Positions 43,858 to 52,841 are shown, numbered from the stretch's first letter. The stretch: 64,000 nucleotides of DNA from Micromonospora_J zhanjiangensis (GCF_042650605.1 NZ_JBHSBN010000013.1:112933-176932); one strand, 5' to 3'. Numbers and translations: made by a program. Notes: generated from the letters alone by a model not told the origin.

Positions 43858-44526
43858 ATGTCACGGCGTACCGCCGCCCTGATCGGGGCCGGCCTGGTGA
43901 CCGTTCTGCTGGGCGGCTGCGGGCTGCCGCCGGGGAAGCAGCGTCCTGCGGCACCGACCGCGAGCGCGTCGCCCACCCCCGACCCGCTCACCCTGCCGGC
44001 GCTGCCCGAGGAGGCCTGCGCCGTCCTGCCCGACGCGCTGCGCGACCAACTCGTGCCGGCCGCCCGGGTGAAGACCTCGGAGGAGAAGAACAACGAGAAA
44101 TTCCCGCAGGAACTCGAATGCGAGATCTGGACCGACTCGGACCGCGCCAAGGACCGCCGCGACGGGGGCCTGCGGGTGCGCATCGAGCGCCAGCGGAGCA
44201 CGTACGGTCGGGAGCAGGCGGTCGAGACCGCGGTGCGACACTTCAAGAACGACCTGGAGTTCTACGGCAACAACGTCCGCCGGCTGCCCGACGTCGGCGA
44301 CGACGCGTTCATCGTGGTCCGCCGCTACAGCACCGAGAACAAGGGATACGCCGTCAACCTCGGTGTGCTGACCGGGGCGGCCAACATCACCATCATGTAC
44401 CAGGCCAGCCCCAGCAGCTCGGACAAGGTCCGGGTGTCCGCCACGGCCCTGGCCGCGTACCTCGTCGCCGTGCTCACCGGCCCGCCACCCGAGCCGCCCC
44501 GCGTGGCACCGTTCGTCGCGCCGTAG
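43858..44526 (+). CDS. Lipoprotein of unknown function (DUF3558-like)
   Basis: A 222-residue protein with a lipoprotein signal: SRRTAALIGAGLVTVLLGGC, so Cys20-21 would be lipidated by Lgt. A Pro/Ser/Ala linker follows, then a folded domain with a Cys pair (EEACAVLPDALRDQLVP and LECEIWTDSD), as in actinobacterial DUF3558-type lipoproteins. GGGGAGG lies 8 bases before the ATG. It is divergent from ltrA. It probably sits on the outer face of the membrane. Confidence 0.82.
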   Translation: MSRRTAALIGAGLVTVLLGGCGLPPGKQRPAAPTASASPTPDPLTLPALPEEACAVLPDALRDQLVPAARVKTSEEKNNEKFPQELECEIWTDSDRAKDRRDGGLRVRIERQRSTYGREQAVETAVRHFKNDLEFYGNNVRRLPDVGDDAFIVVRRYSTENKGYAVNLGVLTGAANITIMYQASPSSSDKVRVSATALAAYLVAVLTGPPPEPPRVAPFVAP

Positions 44527-44600
44527 GCGTATTCCCGGCGACGACCCTTTGCGGGCCGCCCGCCCGGCCCGTCACGGCGGCCGTCGGGTGCGCCTTTTAC

Positions 44601-44648
44601 GATCGCGGAGAGTTCTGCTCGCTCTGACCGGCCAAACTCTCCGCGATC
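44601..44648. repeat. 48-bp inverted-repeat element, copy 1
   Basis: Arms GATCGCGGAGAGTT (44601-44614) and AACTCTCCGCGATC (44635-44648) are exact complements around a 20-base loop containing GCTCGCTCTGACCGG. A nearly identical 48-bp element lies at 47131-47178. It follows the lipoprotein gene and could act as a terminator or be a dispersed palindromic repeat. Confidence 0.9.
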
Positions 44649-44682
44649 ATGTGTGCCGGTCACCGTCGTGCGGCAAGCCTCG

Positions 44683-45450
44683 CTAGCTGAAGAGGTGCCG
44701 GTGGGCGCGGCTCCAGCGGACCCGCTCCGCGATCCGGTCCAGGGCACCGCTCGCCTGCCAGGAGACCTGGGGTTCGCATCCCTCGGCGGCGAGTTGCCGG
44801 GTCCGTTCCAGCACCAGTTGCTGCTGGTCGATGACCTCGTCGACCAGGCCGGCGGTCGACGTCAACCCGTACGCCTCGGCGAAGCGCTCCAGGCGGCGGC
44901 GCCGGTCCGGCGGGGCCGGATACCGCAACCACCGCACGCACTCGTCGTCGGCCCGGAACGGCGCGACGTACTCCAGCGCGTAGGCCACGTCGTGGACCGG
45001 CCGGGCGGGCCAGGCGTAGTCCCAGTCCAGGATGCCGACCGGCCGGGTGCCTCGCCAGACCAGGTTCCACGGCCCGAAGTCACCGTGGCAGACCACCTCG
45101 CCCGCACCGGGCGGCTCGGTGCGGCCCGCCCAGAACGCCCCGGCGGAGGGCCGGAACCCGGCGACCGCCTCGTGGTAGTCGCGCAACAGGCGGGCCATGG
45201 CCACCAGACCGTCGTCGTCGACGACCTTCGCCCAGCCGGCCGGGCCGGACTCACCGTCGAGGTAAGTGAGGACCTCCCGACCCTCGCCGTCGATGCCCAG
45301 CACCCGCGGCGCGTACGGGAAGCCGACCGCCTCGAGATGCCGCAGCAGGGCGTGGACGGTCGCGGACCACGGCTGCACCGGCCGACGGACGCTGTCGCCC
45401 ACCCGGACGATCTCCCGGTGCGGCTCGTCCTGCAACACCTCGTCATCCGG
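44683..45450 (-). CDS. Aminoglycoside phosphotransferase (APH)-fold kinase
   Basis: A 255-residue kinase-fold protein. The catalytic loop is EVVCHGDFGPWNLVWR (His-x-Asp with the Asn five residues later) and the metal-binding segment is VGILDWDYAWPARPVHDVAYAL. The front part (REVLTYLDGESGPAG) fits the N-lobe linker of the APH/choline kinase group. GTG 45450 is chosen because a TAGCTT box lies 7 bases upstream. It may phosphorylate an antibiotic, a sugar or another small molecule; resistance cannot be claimed from sequence. Confidence 0.87.
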   Translation of the reverse strand, partial: PDDEVLQDEPHREIVRVGDSVRRPVQPWSATVHALLRHLEAVGFPYAPRVLGIDGEGREVLTYLDGESGPAGWAKVVDDDGLVAMARLLRDYHEAVAGFRPSAGAFWAGRTEPPGAGEVVCHGDFGPWNLVWRGTRPVGILDWDYAWPARPVHDVAYALEYVAPFRADDECVRWLRYPAPPDRRRRLERFAEAYGLTSTAGLVDEVIDQQQLVLERTRQLAAEGCEPQVSWQASGALDRIAERVRWSRAHRHLFS

Positions 45451-45463
45451 CACGCCAGGCAAG

Positions 45464-45991
45464 CTACCGCGCCGAACCGGTCGAGTGGGGCGCACCCGGT
45501 CGGAGGCTGGCGGGTCCCGCCGGGGCGGTGGGATCCATCGGGTCGATGGGCGGCGGCGTGGGGGAGGGCTCGGTGGTGGTGGGGTGGGTCAGGGTGTCGG
45601 CGGCGGCGAGGAAGTCGTCCAGGTCGGCGCGGGGCATGCCCTCGTCCTCCAACAGGCCCAGCACCAGCAGCGTCTGCGCCGCCACCGCCGGCCCCACCAC
45701 CGGCACCGGCTCGCCCTCGCCCAGCGCCGCCCAGACCAACCGCTCGGCCACCACCGGATCCAGATCATGGCCGGTGTGGTCGTACCGCTCCCGGACCGTC
45801 GCCACGAACCGGATGACCGGCGCCCGGTCCTGACCCGCCCGGAACCGTCGCCGCACCGCCAGCAGGAGCGCCCCGGACAGCAGGTCGCCGTAGCGCCGCC
45901 AGTCCCGCTCGGAGAAGTGCCGCAGCCGCCGGTCGTAGCCGCGTACCCGCCCGTCGAGCAGGTCCCGCAGGGCGGCCTTCGGGTCGTTCAT
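45464..45991 (-). CDS. Unknown protein, third gene of a coupled operon
   Basis: A 175-residue protein starting MNDPKAALRDLLDGRVRGYDRRLRHFSERDWRRYGDLL (shown as a span over residues 1-38). Its first 110 residues are mostly helical and charged (FRAGQDRAPVIRFVATVRERYD). A Pro/Thr-rich disordered tail follows. AAGGAGA lies before the ATG, which overlaps the stop of the preceding gene (ATGA). I do not recognise the family. Coupling suggests that it works with the two upstream products. Confidence 0.7.
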   Translation of the reverse strand: MNDPKAALRDLLDGRVRGYDRRLRHFSERDWRRYGDLLSGALLLAVRRRFRAGQDRAPVIRFVATVRERYDHTGHDLDPVVAERLVWAALGEGEPVPVVGPAVAAQTLLVLGLLEDEGMPRADLDDFLAAADTLTHPTTTEPSPTPPPIDPMDPTAPAGPASLRPGAPHSTGSAR

Positions 45992-46848
45992 CGTCGTGTC
46001 TCCTTGCGCAGCTCGTGTCGTACCCGGGTCCAGACGCTGGGATGGTCGCGGCGGCGCACCCGGGCGACCAGCCGGCCCGCGACGGCCGCCCCCGCGGCGA
46101 GGTCGGCCCGGCCGCCGGCCACCGACGGCCGGCGCGGCGGCGGACCGGGCGCCGGGCCGACCCCGGCGAGCACCGCCGCGTACCCGTCGAGGGCCACCCC
46201 ACCGACGGCCAGCCGCGCGGCGACCAGGTCGAGCCGGGCGATCGCCGCCGCCCACCGCCGGGCCGCGACCACGCCAGCAGGTCTTCCGGTACGGCGGAGC
46301 TGGTCCTCGGCCACCATCAGGCGCAGCCGCACGGCGGCGGCCATCGCGGCGGCCCGGTCCGCGTCGGCGCGGGCGGCCCGCAGGCCGGCGAGAACGTCGG
46401 CGGCGCCACCACCCGGCGTGCCGGGCAGCCGGCGGGCGGCGGCGAGGCCGGCGTGGACGAGGCCGAGGGCCTGCCAGGCGTCGGTGATCGCCTGCTGCCA
46501 GTGGGCGAGGCGGCGGTTGAGATGGTGGACGCCGTCGAGGTGGGCGGCCGCCCGGTCGGCGGCGGCGGTGGCGGCCAGGGCGGCGTCGCGCAGCTCGTCC
46601 ATCGCGCCGGTGGCCGCGGTGGTTGCCTGCGCGGCCGGCGTGGCGGGGCGTTGTAGCGGCAGGTCTCGTCGGGTGTAGTGGGCGGCGGTGCGCTCGGCAG
46701 CCTGGCGGGCCTCGCACGGACCGGGCCGGCCGCAGGCCAGGCAGAGGCCCGTGTACGCGGACGTGACGTGGGTGTCGAGGGTTTGGCGGGCCTCGGCGTG
46801 TCGGCGGTCGGCGTAGTCGGCCATGGCGGTGCGGTCCAGCGCCGTCAC
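45988..46848 (-). CDS. Unknown helical protein with a CxxCGxxxPC motif, second gene of the operon
   Basis: A 286-residue protein. Near residue 36 it has LCLACGRPGPCEARQAAE, a three-cysteine motif that could bind zinc. The rest is long Ala/Arg-rich helix (AALAATAAADRAAAHLDGV, AADVLAGLRAARADADRAAAM), probably coiled coil. Its GTG overlaps the stop of the 68-residue gene upstream and its stop overlaps the gene downstream. No known domain was recognised. The related cysteine motif in the upstream gene hints at a shared binding partner. Confidence 0.7.
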   Translation of the reverse strand: MTALDRTAMADYADRRHAEARQTLDTHVTSAYTGLCLACGRPGPCEARQAAERTAAHYTRRDLPLQRPATPAAQATTAATGAMDELRDAALAATAAADRAAAHLDGVHHLNRRLAHWQQAITDAWQALGLVHAGLAAARRLPGTPGGGAADVLAGLRAARADADRAAAMAAAVRLRLMVAEDQLRRTGRPAGVVAARRWAAAIARLDLVAARLAVGGVALDGYAAVLAGVGPAPGPPPRRPSVAGGRADLAAGAAVAGRLVARVRRRDHPSVWTRVRHELRKETRR

Positions 46849-47051
46849 AGGCCCTCCTTGACGAGTTGGGCGAAGCGGACCTCGTCGCAGGGGTAGTCGT
46901 CGCCGCAGGCGCAGACGAGCTTGGCGATTGCCTTGGGTGGGTGGGCGAAGAGGACGAAGTCCGCGTCGTCGAGGTCCTGCTGGGAGGGGGTGGGGTCGGG
47001 TTGGTCGGAGTCGGGCTGGTCCGGGTCGTCGGCGAGGGGAGTGGGGCTCAC
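46845..47051 (-). CDS. Unknown 68-residue protein with a CACGxxxPC motif, first gene of the operon
   Basis: A small acidic protein: a disordered Asp/Pro/Gln-rich N-terminus (DDPDQPDSDQPDPTPSQQDL) followed by a conserved-looking end, FVLFAHPPKAIAKLVCACGD then DYPCDEVRFAQLVKEGL. I start at GTG 47051, which has AGGAGG 10 bases upstream; the frame runs on further without coding character. Three cysteines in C-x-C-G-x3-P-C spacing suggest metal binding. It is the first of three overlapping genes. Confidence 0.65.
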   Translation of the reverse strand: MSPTPLADDPDQPDSDQPDPTPSQQDLDDADFVLFAHPPKAIAKLVCACGDDYPCDEVRFAQLVKEGL

Positions 47052-47130
47052 CGGGTTGTCACCTCCTGTTGGTTGGTGGGCTGGGTTCGCCAGCGCGTTG
47101 CGCTCTGGCTGGTCGGGCCTGGGTTTGCTT

Positions 47131-47178
47131 GATCGCGGAGAGTTTTGCTCGCTCTGACCGGCAGAACTCTCCGCGATC
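47131..47178. repeat. 48-bp inverted-repeat element, copy 2
   Basis: The same two 14-bp arms and the same loop as copy 1, differing at about three loop positions. It lies just upstream of the three-gene operon, so the two copies flank the phosphotransferase gene and that operon. Confidence 0.9.
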
Positions 47179-47356
47179 ATGGGATTGGGCATCGGACGGT
47201 GGGACGGGGTGCCGGCTCGCGTGCGGGCGGGCCGGCACACCCGGCTGACCAGGGGGAGACCGGTCAGCCGGGCTCTGTGCGGTGCTGATCGCCTCCAGGT
47301 TGCTGACCAGGGAGTCGATCGATCGGAGCCTACGATAACAAGCTATCGCAGTCAAG

Positions 47357-47372
47357 GTATCGCTTGCGATAC
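47357..47372. promoter_or_regulatory. Candidate GntR operator GTATCGC-TT-GCGATAC
   Basis: A perfect 16-bp palindrome 47 bp before the GntR start; an extra TATCGC half-site lies at 47344-47349. A TACTAG-like -10 overlaps its right arm, so binding would block transcription of the regulator's own gene. Confidence 0.6.
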
Positions 47373-47419
47373 TAGGCCGAGAAGTGATCAAATGGCGGTG
47401 CTGACCAGGGAGTACCGCC

Positions 47420-47638
47420 ATGCCACCAAGCCCGAAGTGGGCCGAACTTGCGGCCCATATCCGCAGCCAGATCGACTCCGGGGAGCTGTCGCCCGGCGAT
47501 AAGCTGCCGTCCACGTCGCAGCTATGTCAGATCCACGGCGTCTCGGCGATCGTGGTGCGTAACGCGATGCTGACCTTGAAGGCCGAGGGGCTCGTGGTCG
47601 GCGTACCCGGCGTTGGCGTGTATGTAGCGGAGCGGTAG
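47420..47638 (+). CDS. Minimal GntR-type winged-helix regulator
   Basis: Only 72 residues, almost exactly one GntR DNA-binding domain: WAELAAHIRSQIDSGELSPG, then DKLPSTSQLCQIHGVSAIVV and RNAMLTLKAEGLVVGVPGVG. There is no effector-binding domain. Such short GntR proteins often occur in actinobacterial integrative elements and small accessory operons. It lies upstream of the CRISPR leader, reading toward it, with a candidate operator before it. Whether it controls the CRISPR locus is unknown. Confidence 0.85.
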   Translation: MPPSPKWAELAAHIRSQIDSGELSPGDKLPSTSQLCQIHGVSAIVVRNAMLTLKAEGLVVGVPGVGVYVAER

Positions 47639-47705
47639 TTGGATCATTGAGTTGTTTGGGTGTTGCGGGCTGGTAGCCCCCGCTCGCGTCGAAGGCTCCC
47701 TAGTT

Positions 47706-47838
47706 GATCTAGGAACCTTAAGTGGGTTGCACTTGCCCCTTAGGTTCCGAGGCAAAGAAGCGGGACAATCTGGGACACAAGCTGACTCTACTCGACCGGG
47801 TGATATCAACATTTGGCTATTTCTGCTGTTCGTGCGCC
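47706..47838 (+). promoter_or_regulatory. Leader of CRISPR array 1
   Basis: A 133-bp stretch, less GC-rich than the surroundings, directly before the first repeat. It starts with GATCTAGGAACC (47706-47717), has GGTTCC at 47743 and ends with GCTATTTCTGCTGTTCGTGC next to the repeat. The same elements at the same distances precede array 2. Array polarity (decayed repeats at the far end) agrees that this is the leader side. Confidence 0.85.
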
Positions 47839-50385
47839 GCTGCGCCCGGTCTCCGGACCGGGCGAGGATCGCAAGGCGATGTATTCGGCCCCGGACGGCT
47901 CCGTGGTCGTGGCTGCGCCCGGTCTCCGGACCGGGCGAGGATCGCAAGGCCAGACCCGGGGGCGGTCGTCGGGGGCGATGACGTCGCTGCGCCCGGTCTC
48001 CGGACCGGGCGAGGATCGCAAGCATGTCGCTGGAGCGTTTGCAGGCGATGGTGCCGTTGCTGCGCCCGGTCTCCGGACCGGGCGAGGATCGCAAGGGCAG
48101 AGCGGGCATCGCGCCCTCCACTGCTCAGTGCGCTGCGCCCGGTCTCCGGACCGGGCGAGGATCGCAAGCGCGCTCATGTCGTCGTCCTCTCCGGTGCCGA
48201 TCCCACGCTGCGCCCGGTCTCCGGACCGGGCGAGGATCGCAAGTGGGCCGATCGGCTGCGGGCGGCCGTACTCGCCGGTGGCTGCGCCCGGTCTCCGGAC
48301 CGGGCGAGGATCGCAAGCGTTCGTGGTCACCTGGTCACCGGCCCATCGCGGTCGCTGCGCCCGGTCTCCGGACCGGGCGAGGATCGCAACCAAGCCCTCG
48401 GGTTGGACACCAAGGATCTGTCCTATCTGCTGCGCCCGGTCTCCGGACCGGGCGAGGATCGCAACCCATCGGCTGGTCAGCGGATCGTCAGCGTCGTCCG
48501 GTCGCTGCGCCCGGTCTCCGGACCGGGCGAGGATCGCAACTGACCCCGGACAGCGCGAAGCGCCCCGCCTCCCACCAGCTGCGCCCGGTCTCCGGACCGG
48601 GCGAGGATCGCAACGACGGCAAGGGCGACACCAGCTTGCGGTTGGCCGAGCGCTGCGCCCGGTCTCCGGACCGGGCGAGGATCGCAACCATCGGGCTCCG
48701 ATCGGCTGCTGTGGGTGGTGCGGGCCGCTGCGCCCGGTCTCCGGACCGGGCGAGGATCGCAACCAGCGCGTCGACCTGGTCGGCCTCCAGCCAGCCGGTG
48801 CTGCGCCCGGTCTCCGGACCGGGCGAGGATCGCAACCCAAACGCCCATTGCATCAGGCCGGAACAGTCGAACGGCTGCGCCCGGTCTCCGGACCGGGCGA
48901 GGATCGCAACCGGTCCGCGTCGCCCTGGGCGTCGACCGCCGCGGCGCTGCGCCCGGTCTCCGGACCGGGCGAGGATCGCAACCAGCGACGCCGTACGGGC
49001 TGTCCCGCCGCGCCGCCCAGGCTGCGCCCGGTCTCCGGACCGGGCGAGGATCGCAACCACGCACGATTCGAGCTGCCACGCCCGCCACGCCTCAGCTGCG
49101 CCCGGTCTCCGGACCGGGCGAGGATCGCAACCTCGTGCACGCACCCGTGCCTGCGTTGCCCGGGCGAGCGCTGCGCCCGGTCTCCGGACCGGGCGAGGAT
49201 CGCAACGCGACGACTGCCTGTCGGATAAGGTCGCGCTGTTCCTTGCTGCGCCCGGTCTCCGGACCGGGCGAGGATCGCAACCACCGGATCCCCCACACTT
49301 TTCGGCGGGATCGGCTTGCTGCGCCCGGTCTCCGGACCGGGCGAGGATCGCAACATGCAAACCCCGGACCTCTCCGCCATCGGCGCCTCTGGCTGCGCCC
49401 GGTCTCCGGACCGGGCGAGGATCGCAACAACCGACACCACGGGCCGACTGAGCAGAGTCCGCAATGCTGCGCCCGGTCTCCGGACCGGGCGAGGATCGCA
49501 ACACCGGCCCGATGAAATGGTCTGGACCGTAGGTGTCGCGCTGCGCCCGGTCTCCGGACCGGGCGAGGATCGCAACATCGCCAGCCGCGTCATGTGCACC
49601 TGCTCGGCCAACTGCTGCGCCCGGTCTCCGGACCGGGCGAGGATCGCAACCGTCCCGTCAACAGCAGGAAGGCGCCGGCGACGACGCTGTGCCCGGTCTC
49701 CGGACCGGGCGAGGATCGCAACGCTGGCGTCGTTCAGCCACTTCGGGTACGAGCTGGCGCTGCGCCCGGTCTCCGGACCGGGCGAGGATCGCAACGTCGC
49801 GAACCCGGTCCGGAGCGTGATCTCCACCCTCGCTGCGCCCGGTCCCCGGACCGGGCGAGGATCGCAACTACTCCCACGACGACATGCGGCGGGCGTGGGG
49901 CGGGCTGCGCCCGGTCCCCGGACCGGGCGAGGATCGCAACGGTGCCGTGACTGGCCACCCACAGACAGGCGGCGCGCTGCGCCCGGGTCCCGGACCGGGC
50001 GAGGATCGCAACAAGGTCGCGGATGCCTATGTGGACGTGGTGGCGCGCGGCTGCGCCCGGTTCCCGGACCGGGCGAGGATCGCAACGCCGGTCCGGCTAT
50101 GGTGCCGTCCGTGGTGTACCGGAGGCTGCGCCCGGTCCCCGGACCGGGCGAGGATCGCAACATCCAGCAGTGCGGATCATGCGATGCCGGACTGCCCATG
50201 GCTGCGCCCGGTCCTCGGACCGGGTGAGGATCGCAACATGGTGGTGATCAACTACTGGGACCCTCGGGACGCCGGCTGCGCCCGGTCTTCGGACCGGGTG
50301 AGGATCGCAACGCCGGACTCATCGTCGCGGGGGTGTCGGAGCGGATGAGCTGCGCCCGGTCCTCGGACCAGGCGAGGATCGCAAA
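47839..50385 (+). CRISPR. CRISPR array 1, 35 repeats and 34 spacers
   Basis: The 37-nt repeat begins GCTGCGCCCGG and ends GAGGATCGCAAC or GAGGATCGCAAG, with an 8-bp stem GCCCGGTC/GACCGGGC and a 4-base loop. Spacers are 35-39 nt. Repeats 1-7 end in G and repeats 8-34 in C. Repeats 1-27 have loop TCCG; from repeat 28 the loop changes to CCCG and then to various forms. Repeats 33-35 also lose stem bases. The transcribed direction is rightward, as in other I-C repeats that end with a GGAT..AAC handle. A further decayed repeat (GCTGCGCCTGG) lies at 50423. Spacer 14, read in reverse, encodes FDCSGLMQWAF, an NlpC/P60-type active-site motif. Confidence 0.99.
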
Positions 50386-50570
50386 CACCGCCGACTTGGG
50401 CGCGCTGCTGTCGTTGGTCGTGGCTGCGCCTGGCCTGCCGATCGGGTGCTCATGGTCAACTCACCGATTTCCTGGCGGCTATCCGACAGTTCGGGTCGCT
50501 GGGCTTGAAATTTCCTCCTGTCCCTGGCTGGATAGTCCATCTACTTCCTGTGATCAAGTTAGGACGCCTC
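50386..50570 (+). promoter_or_regulatory. Array 1 trailer and cas operon promoter region
   Basis: It contains the decayed repeat starting at 50423, 74 bases after the last clear one, then an AT-richer stretch before cas3. The cas promoter should lie here; no clear -35/-10 pair was assigned. Confidence 0.5.
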
Positions 50571-52841
50571 GTGTCGGACGACGGGTCGCTTTGGGCGCAC
50601 AGCCCGAGTGATGGCGGCCAATGGCACGCGCTTGAGGACCATCTGCGGGGGACCGCGGAGTTGGCTCGGCGGTTCGCTGCCCCCTTTGGCGGTGGTGAGC
50701 TGGCGTACTGGTTGGGCGCGCTTCACGACGTCGGGAAGGCATCCTGCGCCTGGCAGGAAGGGTTGAAGACCGCTGCGCAGGCCGGCGGACCGGTCGGGAT
50801 CGACCACAAGGCGTTGGGTAGCCGGATCGCCTTCGAGCACGGACTCGCCGGCTTCGCGCTCGGGATCTACGGGCACCACGGGGGCTTGATCGACGGACCG
50901 ACCTTCGGCAACGTGTTGAAGAAGCGCATTGCCAAATCGCCGGGCAACATCGCCTCGGCGGAAGCCGCGCTCGCCGACCTGCTGCCGGACCTGCCTGCTG
51001 ATCTCCGAGATGCCGTTCCGGAGCACTGGCGGAGTGATCCGCTGGTGGGCGAGATGGCGTTGCGCTTGTGCTACAGCGCACTGGTCGACGCTGACTGGTT
51101 GGACACGGAGGCACACTTCCGCGACCTGGGCGCACCGCGAATTCGCGACGACGCCGATTTCGACCGCATCTACAAGATCTTCGAGCAGCGCCGGTCTGAG
51201 GCCCTCGGGCTTCGGGCCGCCGCACTCGTGGATGCGATCCGCGAGCGCGTATACGCCGAGTGCATCGCTGCGGCGGAACAGCCGCCGGGGGTGTTCCGAC
51301 TGCCAGCTCCTACGGGTTCGGGCAAGACACTGGCCGGGGCCGGGTTCGCGTTGCGGCATGCACAGTTGCACGGGCATCGTCGCGTGATCGTCGCGGTGCC
51401 GTTCCTCACGATCACCGAGCAGAACGCTGCCGTCTATCGACAGTTGCTCGATGAGGACAGTGGCGATCCGACCGTTCTGGAGCACCACAGCCAAGCCAAC
51501 TTCGACGACGGTGCGGCGGGTCGCTGGGGCAGGTTGGCGGCTGAGAACTGGGACGCGCCGTTCGTGGTCACCACTTTCGTGCGGTTGTTCGAGTCGCTCT
51601 TCGCTCGCAAGCCTGCGGCCATGCGCCGGGTGCACCGCCTCGCGGGTGCGGTGATCGTGCTGGACGAGGTGCAGGCTCTGCCGCACAACATGTTGGCCCC
51701 GATCCTCGATGGACTGCGCCTGCTGGTGCGGCATTTCGGTACGACGGTGGTGTTGTCGTCGGCGACCCAGCCAGCCTTCGGCGCGCTGAAGGAGTTCGCG
51801 GAACTCGAACCGGTGGACCTGGTCACCGACAGCGCCGGTTTGGTCGACCAGTTGCGGCGGGTCAGGTACGAGTGGTTGCTCGAACCGGCACCGACCCTCG
51901 CGCAGATTGCCGAACGGGCCGTCGACGAGAACAGCGCGATGGTGGTGGTCAACACCACCGCCGATGCTCAGGCCGTGTTCGATGCCTGGCGTGATGTCGT
52001 ACCCGAAGGGGTGGCCTGGCATCTGTCGACGCGGATGTGTCCCGTGCACCGGCAGCGGACCCTGGCCGAGGTACGCAGACGGCTTCTGTCCGGGCGGCCG
52101 GTGCTGCTGGTGTCCACCCAGCTCATCGAAGCCGGCGTGGACGTCGACTTCCCTGTGGTGTTCCGGGCGGTGGCGCCGGCGGATTCGCTGCTCCAGGCTG
52201 CCGGGCGGGCCAATCGGGACGGCAAGCTGCCCCAGCCGGGACGGGTGGTCGTGTTCGCGCCCGCCGACGGTGGACAGCCTCCGGCGTACAAGACGTTGGT
52301 CGGCGACGCCGCGCGGTTCTTCGGCCCAGACAAGGCAGATCCGGACAACGTCGAAGCGCTGCAGTCGTACTACCGGACGGTCTACCAGACGCTCAACCTG
52401 GCGGACCGCGAACACCTGGGCCAGCGCATCCAACAGTCCCGGCAGCGGTGGGAGTTCCAGACGGTGGCGGAGGGGCCGCTGATCAGTTCGACGGGCTTGG
52501 CGCGAGACCGAAAGCAAGCGTTCCGGCTAATCAGCGACGAAGGCATTTCGGTGGTCACGCCGCAGGGCGCCGAAAACGTGGCGGAGCGCGCAAGCGTCGA
52601 GGCGCTGATCTCCGACACCCGGAACGCGCCAGTGCCTGATCTTCGAGTCCTCCGGCGACTGCAGCCCTACACCACCAACCTGCACCCCAGTGTGCTCCGG
52701 CGTCCGGGCGTCAGAGCCCTGATGAGGCCGATCCTCGGCGGCGCGGAGGTAAAGGTCGGGTCCCTGGTCGAATGGCTCGGTGACTACGACGCGCATACCG
52801 GCATCGCCATCGATCCCGATGTGGAGGGTTTCGTTCTGTGA
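50571..52841 (+). CDS. cas3: CRISPR-associated nuclease-helicase Cas3 (type I-C)
   Basis: A 756-residue fusion of HD nuclease and superfamily 2 helicase that degrades DNA marked by Cascade. HD motifs: QWHALEDHL, LGALHDVGKAS and YGHHGG. Helicase motifs: APTGSGKTLAGAGFALRH, DEVQALPHNML in place of DEAH, SSATQP, and STQLIEAGVDVDFPVVFR followed by QAAGRANRDG. I start at GTG 50571, with AGGA seven bases upstream; in-frame starts at 50505 (TTG) and 50550 (GTG) are possible. Its TGA overlaps cas5. All nuclease and helicase residues look intact. Confidence 0.96.
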   Translation: MSDDGSLWAHSPSDGGQWHALEDHLRGTAELARRFAAPFGGGELAYWLGALHDVGKASCAWQEGLKTAAQAGGPVGIDHKALGSRIAFEHGLAGFALGIYGHHGGLIDGPTFGNVLKKRIAKSPGNIASAEAALADLLPDLPADLRDAVPEHWRSDPLVGEMALRLCYSALVDADWLDTEAHFRDLGAPRIRDDADFDRIYKIFEQRRSEALGLRAAALVDAIRERVYAECIAAAEQPPGVFRLPAPTGSGKTLAGAGFALRHAQLHGHRRVIVAVPFLTITEQNAAVYRQLLDEDSGDPTVLEHHSQANFDDGAAGRWGRLAAENWDAPFVVTTFVRLFESLFARKPAAMRRVHRLAGAVIVLDEVQALPHNMLAPILDGLRLLVRHFGTTVVLSSATQPAFGALKEFAELEPVDLVTDSAGLVDQLRRVRYEWLLEPAPTLAQIAERAVDENSAMVVVNTTADAQAVFDAWRDVVPEGVAWHLSTRMCPVHRQRTLAEVRRRLLSGRPVLLVSTQLIEAGVDVDFPVVFRAVAPADSLLQAAGRANRDGKLPQPGRVVVFAPADGGQPPAYKTLVGDAARFFGPDKADPDNVEALQSYYRTVYQTLNLADREHLGQRIQQSRQRWEFQTVAEGPLISSTGLARDRKQAFRLISDEGISVVTPQGAENVAERASVEALISDTRNAPVPDLRVLRRLQPYTTNLHPSVLRRPGVRALMRPILGGAEVKVGSLVEWLGDYDAHTGIAIDPDVEGFVL

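Noticed and set aside
47813..49515. Long reading frames across array 1 in several frames, rich in CARSPDRARIA or AAPGLRTGRGSQ
   Set aside because: They are translations of the CRISPR repeats; the repeat has no stop in these frames. The same applies to array 2 (59423-61198).
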